Program-made: the position numbers and the translations under genes
NCBI GenBank assembly: GCA_001600875.1
Contig: BCLD01000010.1
Location: 209,950-273,949, forward strand
Source: Solicoccozyma terricola
Taxonomy: Eukaryota; Basidiomycota; Tremellomycetes; Filobasidiales; Piskurozymaceae
Length of the DNA stretch: 64,000 bases
Direction of reading: 5' to 3'
Notes under the pieces: generated by a model
What the model was told of the DNA's origin: nothing
Database searches by the model: none
What the model saw: only the letters and a program-made list of their open reading frames with translations
In this document: positions 24,484-35,714 of the stretch, piece after piece
How the letters are laid out: each line of letters opens with the position of its first letter
How positions within the stretch are numbered: the stretch's first letter is position 1

Positions 24484-25328
24484 ATGCCTCTACCTGCTCC
24501 AATCAACTTCCCCAAATGGCTACGGGATAACTCCCATCTCCTCAAACCACCTGTCGGTGTGTATTCTCCTCTCCATCTTGCCCTCCACCTCTAGCAATTC
24601 TCACCAAACATGACTTTTGATCGGGGTAAAACAAACTCCAACAGGAAACTACTGTTTATATTCTGGAGATAATTTCACTGTTATGATTGTTGGTGGACCG
24701 AATTCAAGGAATGATTATCATGTCAACCAAACAGAGGTGATCATCAAAAGTAATCTTCTGAAGATCCCACCACCACCCCGAAATTAACAATCAGACACAA
24801 TTCCCCGAATCTAGGAATGGTTCTACTAACATAAAGGTGCAATGGTGTTGAAAGTCATCGATGAGGGTAAACGACGAGATATCGAGATTGGAGAAGGAGA
24901 GATGTTCTTGTTACCCGGTGAGTACAGCAACAGGAAACAACAGATAGAAATAACTCATAACTCATACTCAATCGTTCGCTTATCCTTGATAAAGCTAATA
25001 CACCACACAATCCATGTCGATTCGCCGATACAATCGGCATTGTATTGGAACAAGTACGACCTGAAGGTACAATTGGTGAGAGACATCGTTGTTGAAATGA
25101 GCCTTATTCCAACGACAAAAACACCTTGGTAATCCTGCACATCTCTCCCTAGATAAACTCCAGTGGTTCTGCTCCAACCCATCCCATACCTCCCTCACTC
25201 TAATCAGAGAAGAAGTCTTCCACTGTACTGATCTTGGAACTCAGTTGAAACCACTCATAAACAGATGGATGGAGGATGAGGAAAGTAGGAGGTGTAAAGA
25301 GTGTGGCGAGATTGCACCGGCCAAGTAG
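24484..25328 (+). CDS. BNA1: 3-hydroxyanthranilate 3,4-dioxygenase with an in-frame TAA
   Basis: Five exons, 24484-24556, 24645-24736, 24815-24917, 24995-25075 and 25153-25328, would encode 174 codons. The enzyme opens the ring of 3-hydroxyanthranilate in the kynurenine route to NAD. Visible family features: [21 protein letters not shown] with the iron ligands His and Glu, [31 protein letters not shown] with the next His ligand, VRPEGTIDKLQWFC, and a C-terminal CKECGE metal motif. Codon 24827-24829 is TAA where the family has a nearly invariant Gln (FYQ). All phases close on both sides, and everything after the stop is still well conserved. Skipping to the nearest downstream AG would remove the Glu ligand and shift the frame. 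Either this copy is recently inactivated, the base is a sequencing or consensus error, or the stop is read through. Confidence 0.85.
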
Positions 25329-25648
25329 ATGTTGCTGATTACATTGTATGGAAGTGTATTTCGACCAATGTGGGATGGATCACCATCAAAATGACCAACA
25401 CAGGTTGATATGATCGCCCCGACAGACAGGATAAATCACTTCCCAACACAGCAGTCTATTATTACAAGTCGATTCAAAAACAAATCTCGATTCGTAAGCC
25501 AATCCCTACGGTTATAAAAATATAAGATGGGAGGAAAAAGGTCCACGAAAAGAGGAAACACGGGGACAGATAGCGAGAAAGGGAAGAAATAAGAAATAAT
25601 AAAAAAAATGTCCATCCCCGCTCACTCGCTTTCAGGGAATTTTTCTAT
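25329..25648. other. Convergent intergenic region
   Basis: 320 bp between the stops of BNA1 and the single-pass membrane protein gene. It is A/G-rich near 25520-25620. No gene is seen. Confidence 0.6.
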
Positions 25649-27518
25649 TCAGATCCTCCCATACGACTTGGCGCTACTCGGTTGATTTGCATACGGATCT
25701 TCATTCCCGCCTTGTTCCGATCGATAAGCTGAAGCGGTATATGGATCCTCAACGCCTTGACCACCAGGAGGGTAATTCTGCCCCAAAGCTGAATCGTAAG
25801 CGTACGCAGCATAGCCTGGAGACATCTGAGTCTCATCCCCGTGACCTTGACGAGGCGGTGATCGGTGAGACCCGTCGTATTGATAAGCAGTTCGAGCAGG
25901 TTGAGGTTTAGTAGGTTCAGATTGATAAGCGTTGTTGTTGCCGGTAGTTTGCGCGTACGCTACACCCCATTCTCCAGATTGTTCACGAGCACCACCACGA
26001 GTACCACCAGCCCTACGCCCAGTCGGGTCAGAACCGAACTCGTTCCTGGTAGGAGAAACCATAGCTTGTCCTGTCTGATTATAATCTAGCGTTTCGACAG
26101 GACTACTAGCTCGCGGAAAGTTATCTTCGTCTTGTTTGATTTTCGACTCTTGTGCAGCTCGACCAGCAGCAGCTAAAGGAGATGGTTTAGATGGTTGGTA
26201 TCCGTTCGCAGCGGACTTGTTCGGTTCTCGAAGATGACGCATACGTGATTTCGATGGCTTTTCTGAAGATCTTGATGATGACGAAGTGGACGAAGGTGAC
26301 GTCGAAGAGGCAGGATTAAGAGGAGTAGTTGATTCAGCTGAAGCGGAAGTCGGAGAAGTTGGCGATGTAGCTCGATCTCTAGATGGAGAAGATGAATGTC
26401 CAGTCGAAACGGTCGTGTCAATCACAGGCGCCAAAGCAACAACATCTTGTTGTTGATACTGCTGCTGATAAGGTTGTTGTTGGTACTGCTGTTGATATTG
26501 CTGCGGGTACTGCTGATAACCTTCCTGCCCCTGTTGCTGCTGTTGACCATAAGCTTGTTGCGTCTGCTGACGTTGTTGTTGCTGAGGATACCCTCTATCA
26601 TCCCAACCACCCCTGCCGGCATTTCTCATATCTCCACCACCACCGCCTTGTTGATTGAGAACATACGCACTAGCTGGAATCGCAGGAACAGGAGGGACTT
26701 TCTCTTCCAACTGAGTAGCTCCTGGTTTGCCGAGAGTGTTGATCGACGCTCCGGAGGGTCGGGTGGAGATTGCTTTCCGGGAATTGGCTGTTCCTGCTCG
26801 TGGTCTATTATGACGTTTCTGTAAGAGCAAAAAGAAAAGCGGGGGTTTTCAAAACACATTCGTAAGATGAATTTCATGGTCAACTGAAGAGAACGATGAT
26901 CCAAAAAAAAGACAGGACAGGACTTACTCTTCGAGCTTCACGTTCTTTTTCCTTTTTCGCGTGACAGTACCACCACATCCCACCGACAATCAAGACGACC
27001 GCCACACCCGCAACAATACCACCAACGATTGCCCCTGAGGGCGCGCAAGGAAAAGGAGAGGCTGTGTGAGGTTCCAAGATTCGACAGAAGGGAATGGGCA
27101 AAATTTTCCAACTCACCGATGGGAATCACCGTCTTGTTGACTCTATAAAAGCGATTTATCAAAGGGAAAAGAAAAAAGAAAAAAAAGTTGGCAATGTCAG
27201 TTATACCCTTTCCTGATTCGACCTAATGAGACCTTTTGTCCCTGGCTTCTTTGGCATCATCTCGACTTCTATCCGGAGCCGCACACATTCATCAATCCAC
27301 TCTCTCCCTCTCTCATATCCTTCTCGTATACCACCTCTTCCGTCCGTCTGCTTGCCGACCAGTATGACACATCACTGAAAATAAACTCACGTCGTCACCG
27401 AACCAGTCCCCCCACCACCGGCCACACTGGTAATCGTCACCACATCCCTCTCTTCCAACGACCATCTCGCTTCAAGCGGATTCGGAGCTGGTGTAGGAGC
27501 GGGATCTCGAGGATGCAT
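25649..27518 (-). CDS. Single-pass membrane protein with Gln-rich cytosolic tail
   Basis: Four reverse-strand exons, 27391-27518, 27117-27142, 26928-27034 and 25649-26818, close in phase to 476 residues. There is a short N-terminal segment with VVTITSVAGGGG and no obvious signal peptide. One strong transmembrane helix follows (AIVGGIVAGVAVVLIVGGMW), with WWYCHAKKEKEREARR just after it, so the long C-terminal part should be cytosolic by the positive-inside rule. The tail is Pro/Ser-rich with a Gln/Tyr repeat block (26440-26590) and ends in Tyr/Gly/Asp-rich sequence. The layout resembles fungal single-pass cell-surface or polarity proteins of the Skg6/Mid2/WSC sort, but no family domain is clear. 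Exon 2 is only 26 nt. Confidence 0.7.
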
Positions 27519-28279
27519 TGTTTGTTTTGTTGTTGTCTATTTGTGTGTGTGTGTAGGGAAAGGCCCGAGAAGGAGCGGAGATTGTATGGGGGGGATAGAA
27601 GAAAGGAAGGGGAATGTGTCGCGTGATGTTTACGCGGTATGGAGGATGGGTTGAGTGGTGTTGTTGGGTGACGACAGTCGAAGGGTTCAGATGAAGAGGA
27701 TGTCTAAGGGTGTGGAGAGGGTTGCCGGGGATAAAGAGCGTGGTCCTGGCCCGTGTGTGCAAATGAATAGGGGGAGACTTGGGGGCGCGTGTCTGGATGT
27801 TTTGATGTTTGGTGGGAGGGTGATGCTGATAGGAGGACGCCGATTCGCTCTGGAGGTGAGATGAGGGCGATGGCGGATAGGTAAGGGTGGATGTGGATGG
27901 GATGGGGATGGGGATGGGGGATGGAGGTTGACGATGGGTGATGCATGGAGGGATAGGGTGGTGGTACATACGTGGTTGCCGGGTGCGCTCCGCTCTCCTC
28001 CCTATTATTTTCGTCCCGCCCGCGCAGTGAGACAATAATAAACCACCCCCGACTGTCACCCGAATCTCGTACAATGACTATGAATACATGCTACCATCCG
28101 AACACCACACCCCGTCGGTCTCACGGGATAGCACCGGCGCGCGGAGTCTGGGCGACGGCGAGGGCGAGGGCGGGGTCGATGGGGCTGGCGAGGAGAGACC
28201 CACCCCACAGTGAAGGTGTGACAGCCTCTTGTTTTCTTTTGTTTCCCCCCCCTCCCCCCCCTCTGGTACCCCTCCAACA
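27519..28279. other. Intergenic region
   Basis: 761 bp upstream of the membrane protein gene. It has CCATCCCCATCC-type repeats near 27890-27925 and a GT run near 27541. No gene is recognised; it probably holds the promoter and leader of the minus-strand gene at 25649-27518. Confidence 0.5.
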
Positions 28280-28473
28280 TCAACCTTCTGACAATGTCGC
28301 AAGTGGTAACGATCTCAATGGAATCCCTTCCACCGCTTCCGCATCCTCGTCGTCCATCTCAAAAGTCTCTTGATGATCGAATATGACGTGAGACGATCCA
28401 TCCGTGGTCGTTTCGTGAGGTCCAGTCGAACGCCTCGAGTCGAGTTGTAACCCACCCATCATTAAGCCCAGCC
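28280..28473 (-). other. Candidate C-terminal extension exon of the hexose transporter gene
   Basis: Downstream of the transporter stop (TAG at 28570-28572) the frame stays open to a gtgagt donor after 28560. An acceptor (gaacag) before 28473 then restores the same frame for 64 codons to a TGA at 28280. The encoded sequence looks protein-like: MMGGLQLDSRRSTGPHE, then an acidic EMDDEDAEAVEG and SLPLATLSEG. It could be a readthrough extension, a 3' UTR with chance coding look, or the true C-terminus if the TAG is an error. Confidence 0.35.
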
Positions 28474-28569
28474 CTGTTCTCGTGACATATTCAGCATGCG
28501 AAAACAACAACAAAAATAACATATCACGAACACACGGCCCCCATCCACCACTAACTCACCCGCACGCTC

Positions 28570-31465
28570 CTATTGAACAGCTCTATACTTTCCCGTATTC
28601 GCGTTCCTCTTCCCCCCACCTACCAATCTACTCCACCAACGTCGGTCATCTTTCCCTCTCGAATCAACCCCATTCTCATAAACACTTCCATCAGGCGTAG
28701 GAGAAGCCCCGGAGAATAAAGACGTCTCTTCATCTTCGCCAGAGTCACCGCCGTTGTCCGAATTCTCATCATCATCTTCATCTGAATCCGATTCTTTCCC
28801 GCTTTCACCATCGCCGAAGAGTTCTAAAAGAGGCAAAAAAAAAAAGAGGCGAGGGATGATTGAGCTCCGATTATTCATCCAATTGTGACGAGCGTGTAGC
28901 TTACCATCCATGTCTTCGAGAGCTGCGTGGAGACGGAAGAAGCGTCAGTTCTTGACTATTCAAATGGAAGGCAAGCGGACAAAATATTACTCACGGACTC
29001 CCGCAGTCTCAGGGTAGAAGAAATACACCTATTCGCTTTCATGTGGTCAACTCTCCGCCGATATACACTCGTCCGCTTCATCCCCTTCAGCTTTCGTCGT
29101 CACTCACGCAAACAAAGCTTATCGAAATGAAGAACGCATACATCGGGTACACACGCCAACCGATAACTTCTTGTAGCGTTGGCGTAGTGACGCCGACCCA
29201 ATACTACACAGTGGGGTGGCAAACTGATCAGCAAGAGCTCGTTCAGTCGGAGAAAAAAACAGAAGGGGGCCGAGTCTTACGTTGAAGAACCAATTCTGTG
29301 ATGATTTAGACAGATGAATGAGCACCTCGGAGCGTTGATATCCGTCTTGTCCTCACTCACAGTTGCCGTAGAAATGGAGACGCCTTTCGCTCGGAAGGAA
29401 AGAGGCATGATTTCGGGAGGGTACAGCCTGTTCCAAACAACGAGTCAGTGTGGTCTTCACCAAGACATTGCGACGCTCGAACTCACCATGGAAGTGGACC
29501 CCACGACATTGCGAAAGACGCGTTGTAGAGAATGACAAGGACGACAGTGGCATTTGCGGTGTAACTAGCGTCGACTTTCAATGCCCATCCGAGGGCGATA
29601 AGAGAAGCACCGGTCTATATTTCGAAAGAAAGTGGTTTCAGGAAAGACCAAGGCCGTCGAAAAGACCCCCAGATCAGAGTTGAGGGGATGGCACCTACGG
29701 CTACTGCGCCATAAAGCAAGATTGGCCGTCGTCCTAAACGGTCTACCATGAACCAAGGTACGATCGATCCTGCCATGTAGCAAATGGCATTGATACCAGT
29801 CATGAGAATGGCGTCTCGTCCGATCCAACCAGCGGCTAGTGGTAATTGAGGATAAGTGTCACCCTAAAATTGTTTATGAAATGTTAAAGCTCACATTCGA
29901 AAACTGTAAGAAACTCGACGTCAATCAATTCAGTCATTCGTGTTTGAAGACGAAGTGGGCAAAACACTCACGCAGCGGAGCGTAATAAGATATTCTAAAT
30001 CAGAGCAGAGGAGCGACCAATCAAATGAGCACATGTTCACCTTCTGCTTCTTTTCCTTCTCTCAAGACGTACAAGTTGATACCGTTCTATCAATGAAGTC
30101 AATTGTGGAATCAACTCCCAAGTTCCAGAAAACATCAAAAACGTCGCCTTCAAGCCAACTCACCATCTGCGCGAAAGCTTGACTACTCGCTGCGATCAAT
30201 ACACGACCTCGATACCTCTTCCACAGTGCTTTGTAAGACCTATCACCGACAGCTCTCTATTTTGGCGGAGCATCATCAGTAAATGTGTCTCCGTTAAGGC
30301 AAATAACGGGGGAAAAAAAGGAAAAAAGGAAAAAAGGAAAAAAAGAAAACACTAACATCCGCTAATACCGCCTGTTTAATGGCTTGAAACTCGGCTTTTG
30401 TTACTGGATCCTCTAAATTCCCATCATGAAAGTCTGCAATGACTTTTAAACCTTCAACGTCTTGATCTGTATCAATTAGATAACTGCCGATGCCAGAAAA
30501 CCCCGTCCACCTCCACAAATCAGAATGCCGGGTTCGTCGAAAGGAGGATTAACATGGGTAAGTAAACGCAAACGTACCGAGGTGATTCTGGAATCAATAA
30601 AGCACCTCCTGCTAATATTAAACCACCAACACATTGTATTGATAGAGGTATACGCCATGATTGGTTGGATTTTATGAATGAGCAAAAGTAGTCGATCCAC
30701 TGCGAGGGGGGGAGGTTAGGTTTTATGGGTTGGTGCTTGAATCAAGGTCCGACGTCGGGATAGTAATTCACTCACGATTGAAGAAGCATATCCAATGATC
30801 TGAAGGGGGAAATATTTCATTTTGTTTAGGTTCATGAAAGCCAGCATGAGATTCCAAAAATCATAGAATATTGAAAAAACACCCACATTCCCAGTAAATT
30901 CCACACAAGCGAGTTTCCCACGCTAAATTTGGGTGATCATAATGTCTTCGAAAATCAGTCCCCCTTCAAACCTTCCCAAAGGAGAGGGAAAAGAAAACGG
31001 GGGAAAAAAACAATCTAATGTTTTCGACATATCCTCACATGATCAGCTGGTGATATCTCCGATTGATAAATCGGAACCACCATCCTATTTCAACCAAAAA
31101 AAAAAAAAAACCCCCATCATCATCTTAATCAACATTATAATTCTTTCACGCTTTTTAACTTCTCTCCCCCCCTCCCCCCCGCGCTCCCCTGGGGTACTCA
31201 CGATAACATCCCAACCCCAAACCCACTGATTATCCTCCCAACCAACATGAGTTCATACCCATTAGTAAAAGTTTGAATCGTTCCTCCAACACAGAATATA
31301 CAAGCTCCTAAAAAGAGTGTAAATCGACGACCTTTTTGATCTGCTAATGGTGCAGCTAATAGGGATGTTACTGTTGTAAGAAGGGGGGGAGGTTGGTTAG
31401 GGTAACGACGAATTTAAAAGAAATTCCAAATCAGTCGCCAAAACATGAAAAGAGGAAGTGGTTGT

Positions 31466-31508
<43 letters not shown>

Positions 31509-32124
31509 CGAACTAAATGCTCCTATCTCTAGAATCGCTACCATATTTCCAAGTTCACTCGACGTCGGTTGATTGACTTTAATAAGTGAGGGATGGTAGT
31601 AAGAGGGGGGGGGGGAAGAGGCGGCGGACCGTCGTAAGAACGATAAACACATCGGGGGGGCGACCGTTTTTCCAAATGGTGGGGAGTCGGGTAATTTAAA
31701 ACTCACAATATGCTTTGAAATATGGACCGGTGATTATTCCAGACATGACTCTATAGGGAGTATAGTTGAACCGAACCAAATTCCAAAAAAATCAGCAAAA
31801 CACGTACAATCGGGGGACTTGACATGTCTGGGGAATTGAAAAATTGGATTGCGTACCCTTGATCATATCTAAAACGAAAGAAAAGAAAGGAAGAGGAAAA
31901 TCAAACCCCATCGAAACGATCAGTTCCATCAACCATCAACCCTCCCACCACTCCCCCCCCCCCAAAACTCACCCAAATAACCAAACACCAATCGACAAAA
32001 ACACCGAAACGCTATATAACAACGGTTTACCTACCAACCTACTCCTCGTAACTCCATGAACCCGCGGAGTTACCGTGGTTGGTAAAGCCATCCTAACCAG
32101 ACGTCTGGATGTATCGTCGATCAT
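28570..32124 (-). CDS. MFS hexose transporter assembled from 22 exons including microexons
   Basis: Reverse-strand exons: 31973-32124, 31857-31868, 31707-31750, 31514-31576, 31202-31370, 31039-31084, 30887-30922, 30776-30799, 30578-30699, 30357-30483, 30164-30256, 30073-30086, 29972-29994, 29895-29903, 29699-29835, 29487-29614, 29361-29427, 29281-29295, 29108-29203, 28995-29028, 28905-28922, 28570-28823. All close in phase, giving 560 residues from the Met at 32124. Sugar-porter hallmarks appear only after joining: LFGYDQGVMSGI, DQKGRRFTL, VPIYQSEISPADHRGK, IPESPR, NGINLISYYAPLLFESAGW, DRLGRRPILL, MSWGPLPWLYPPEI and PETAGVPLEDMDELFG. The protein imports hexoses across the plasma membrane in a proton- or gradient-driven way, by family. 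The C-terminal tail is acidic, then basic. The frame is open upstream to an acceptor before 32191, so a further 5' exon may exist near the assembly gap. Confidence 0.88.
31466..31505. repeat. 40-nt G homopolymer inside a transporter intron
   Basis: A run of 40 G on the plus strand (C in the transcript). It lies in the intron between the transporter exons 31514-31576 and 31202-31370, beginning 8 nt after the gttcgt donor. Confidence 0.9.
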
Positions 32125-33478
32125 TGCAAATGGAAAGGTATTGGTAGGATAAGCATTCGTTTGACCAAAAGTTGCTTGTGTCCACCCCGACCTGGCACGA
32201 GATGAGATGGGAAAAAAGGTTGGGGTTTTTTGGATAACTTACGACTCTATGATACAGGACGAGGTTGAACCCTTGTACGAGAAGACAAAGGGTAGGATGG
32301 AGGGTTGTACTGTGTATATATCTATTGAGCATACCCTTTCAATATATCGGGGCGGGGGNNNNNNNNNNNNNNNNNNNNNNNNNNNNNNNGGGGGGCAAGA
32401 TCTATGTTGTTAAGCATACAAAGGCAAGTGATGCATTTGAAGGCAAAGGTCCAAGTACATGGGATATCTGATATCATTCATTCGTTGGATACATAAATTA
32501 TCATAAAAAGAAAGAAAATGCATTTTTGTCAATACTTGGGAAAACCCTTATAGGGGGGGTGGGTGGATTCGGCAAAAATGTGGCCTTCACAGAATACAAT
32601 GATTTCCGATCTAATGAAGAATTCCCTAACCCCCTTTTTGTTGATAGATAAGGATTTTATCCAATAGAATGAGGGGAAAGGGGGGTGGGGGGCATGCCTA
32701 ACGGAGCCTTCGTGTGATCAGGCCAGAAGGTGAAATGGTTCAAATACGTCGATGTGATGAGGAGCCGGGGTGGGGGAAGGGAAGGGAGGCCAAAGACGCG
32801 ACATGAATTGTCAACAAAAGCCTACTTGCCCGGCCCCCCCCCCCCTGGTCCTCGTTGAAATGTGACATGATATGATGGATTGGACGTACAATTACTAATG
32901 AAAAGCCCTACTGTGCATCCCCTCGGACGAAACGACAAGGTTGAGTGTGTATTGGGTTGTGAAGTGGGGGGGAAGTGGATGCTGCGCTTGATGAGGGAAT
33001 GTGACCATCACACAGAGGAGGGAGGGGGGGGCGCGTCGGGTGAGGGGGGGAGGGGGCGTGGATCATAACAAATCGGGATATGTGGAATCGGAGGGGAGGG
33101 CATATACAGACACAGACCAAAGCTTGGGTAGATGTCATTCGTATATCACCATATCATACATATCTCTACATCTCGAACGTCCACACACGGGTTCCCTTTT
33201 CCTCGTCAACACACTCAACATACACCTACCAGCGGGGCCAACATATAACCCTCATTCTCGTTTCTCACCTCCATCTCTACAAGTCAGGGTGCGTTCAAGT
33301 TGTCCGCATGTTGCAGTTCCATACCATACCATAGCTAACATCACATACATCACCCCCATCCCTCTTCCAGACCCCCAATCACACATCCCCTTCCAAATCC
33401 TATCACCTACCCTTTCGGCAACCCGTCCTCCCTACCTCCCTCCCTCCCTACCTACGTCCCTCCCACGTCCAACCCACC
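32125..33478. other. Divergent upstream region with assembly gap
   Basis: About 1.35 kb between the transporter start and the homeodomain gene start. It contains the N gap, many short G and C runs (for example near 32557-32690 and 33020-33060) and a C/T-rich leader before 33479. The first ~70 bp upstream of the transporter Met remain open in its frame. Confidence 0.5.
32359..32389. other. Assembly gap (31 N) with G tracts on both sides
   Basis: 31 N bases preceded by GGGGCGGGGG and followed by GGGGGG. The flanks suggest that a long G homopolymer stopped sequencing here, so the true length is unknown. Confidence 0.95.
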
Positions 33479-35714
33479 ATGGCTTCCACCACCACCTCTG
33501 AATCCGAATTACGAACTCCTTCATCGACGCGATGGGACTCATCTAATCGGACTTGTCTTTCCAGACAACCTCTTTCAGCTTCATCATCGTTTCATGGAAA
33601 CCTTCCATCATCCGCTCATCACCACCAACACCAACACCAAAACCAACACCAACAACACCAACAACACCACCAACAACAACAACAACAACAACTCGGAACC
33701 ACCTCTTGTACACCAATCAATAAATCATCCGGTACCTCCGCCCAAGATTCAAATTCAGAATCATCTTCATCTGTTAAAAAAAGAAGAAGAACTACTCCTG
33801 AAGAATTAAAGATACTTGAAGATGCTTATTTGGTTAATAGTTTACCTAGTAGTGAGGAGAGGTGTGCGTTGGCTGAGAGGACTGGAATGGGTGTTAGAGG
33901 CGTGCAGATTTGGGTGAGTAGAGAGTTTTTATTCTTTGATTCGCCGGGATATCGAAATGTTATACTGAACACCAATCCCTGCCCCCCATCTCCTCCCCCA
34001 GTTCCAAAACAAACGTCAAACTGAGAAAAGAAAGATGTTACAAGTCAATCATTATCCCAACGTCATGATCATTCCACTCCCTCATCCTGGACATCCAGCT
34101 GCGAATCTTCATCCCTCTGATCCTAGATTCGTAGCAGCAGCACAAGCAGGATACGCTGCGTATGTACCTAGCGTTCTTCAACCTCAACCTCAACCTCCTC
34201 CATCGCACTTGTTCGCAAACGCCGCCGTCGCGGTCGGTGGTGGTGGTGGTGGTGGTGGTGGTGGACGTGAGAGGTTGGCGTTGTCCCCTGTGGACCCGAA
34301 TACGCGGTCAACTTCATCTGATCAACAAGGACGGATTGGGAAACACGAATTTGGTTATTCTTCAACTAATACGATGATGACGACGACGCCTACGCCAACG
34401 ACGACATACCCATTCCCACCACCTCGATTCGCTTATTCCAACCCTCACGGTGGATATCATCAACAAGGTCAATACCCAATTTCTCCGATGTACGCTCAAT
34501 CGTTACCTGGAATGGGACATGTATACGCTGCACAAGTAGCGTATCAAGAAAAGATGACGAAGAATGGGATTGTTTATGCGAGTTCAAGTGAGAGAACGAG
34601 GAGGCAAGTGGAAGAGAGAGGGGGTGGTTCGTCACCGAGAGAAGAAGGATATTCATCGGATACCGGAGGGGTAGATGCTTCGAGTCCGATTAAAAAGGAA
34701 TCGGGTGGCGGTGTTGGTGGTGGCGGTGGTGGTGGTGGTCGTCGTCATAATATTCTTGAATTCACCGATCGTCGTGCGTCGGAAGGGTTACATCGAGCTC
34801 GAAACTCTATCGATGGTCAACTACGAGCTACTCGAGCGGATTCAACTACATCTCTACCTACACCACTACCTTCCGTCCGAGCACTTTCCGAATTGAAAAC
34901 ATCTAGACCGATACTCTCCCGTACTCGATCCGCAACGATGACGATTCGTGAACTCGCTGGACTTCCATCTCGACCTAGGAGTTCACTTGGATTCGTAAAT
35001 ACTCCCAATGTAGGAGTAAGTCGTGGGATACTCGATGAGATGTGTACTCGTAGGGAATTACCATTCCCTCATCCTCCTTCATCGCCAATAGGAGAACGAG
35101 ACGAAATGATGATCACACCTGCGCGTGGTGGTGGTGGCGGTGGCGGTGGAGGGGGTGGTTTTACAACTCGATCTCGTGTTTCTGATCCACCATCGATGAC
35201 TAGGAGTGCTGATATAGCAGACGATTCATCATCAATCATGGTAACCGATGAATCAGACGTCGAGGACAACCACGCCAATTCCCAAGGTCCCAACGTCAGA
35301 GGAGGAGGCGGCGGCCGATTAAACTCATTCTCCGGACGATCAAACGTTACGGACGATGATGAAGATCGACCTACGCTTCGACGACTCGCTAGTCTTGATT
35401 ATTACGCAGGTACACCAGCGAGGAGAAGTGTTGGTGTTGGTCTTGGAGCCGTGAGGATGGGAGCGAAAAGTAGAGCGACGTTTGGGAAGACGACGCAGGG
35501 GAAAAGGGGTGCGTCAGTGGTGGATGAAGATGATGATGAGGATGAGCAGATCGTCGTCCTTGGCCCTCTGAGGGATATCAAGAGACCTCGACGTGACGAC
35601 ACGATCAATTCTATTACACCACCGGGAAAAATCGACGAGAAGATCGTACCTGCAGCTCGAGACGAGGAAGCAGCGAGGTTGTTACTCGGACTCGCGGTGT
35701 TCTCATCGGTCTGA
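33479..35714 (+). CDS. Homeodomain transcription factor
   Basis: Two exons, 33479-33913 and 34002-35714, give 715 residues. The homeodomain lies near residues 98-156: KKRRRTTPEELKILEDAYLVNSLPSSEER, then ALAERTGMGVRGVQIW, with the intron falling exactly between Trp and Phe of the recognition helix WFQNKRQTEKRK. These are the invariant WF-N-R positions, so it is a sequence-specific DNA-binding nuclear protein. The N-terminus has a His/Gln repeat. The C-terminal 550 residues are low complexity with three poly-Gly tracts, Ser-rich stretches and a short basic KRPRRDD motif. Spacing in the homeodomain looks like the typical 60-residue class, not the extended TALE class. Target genes cannot be inferred. 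The start is the ATG in ACCATGG. Confidence 0.9.

Noticed and set aside
24827..28572. Reassignment of UAA/UAG to glutamine, from the BNA1 TAA and the transporter TAG
   Set aside because: POL3, AVT1, cystinosin, RPN2 and BNA1 itself terminate with TAG at the expected family C-termini, so UAG is a working stop. A single unexplained TAA is better treated as a mutation or error.
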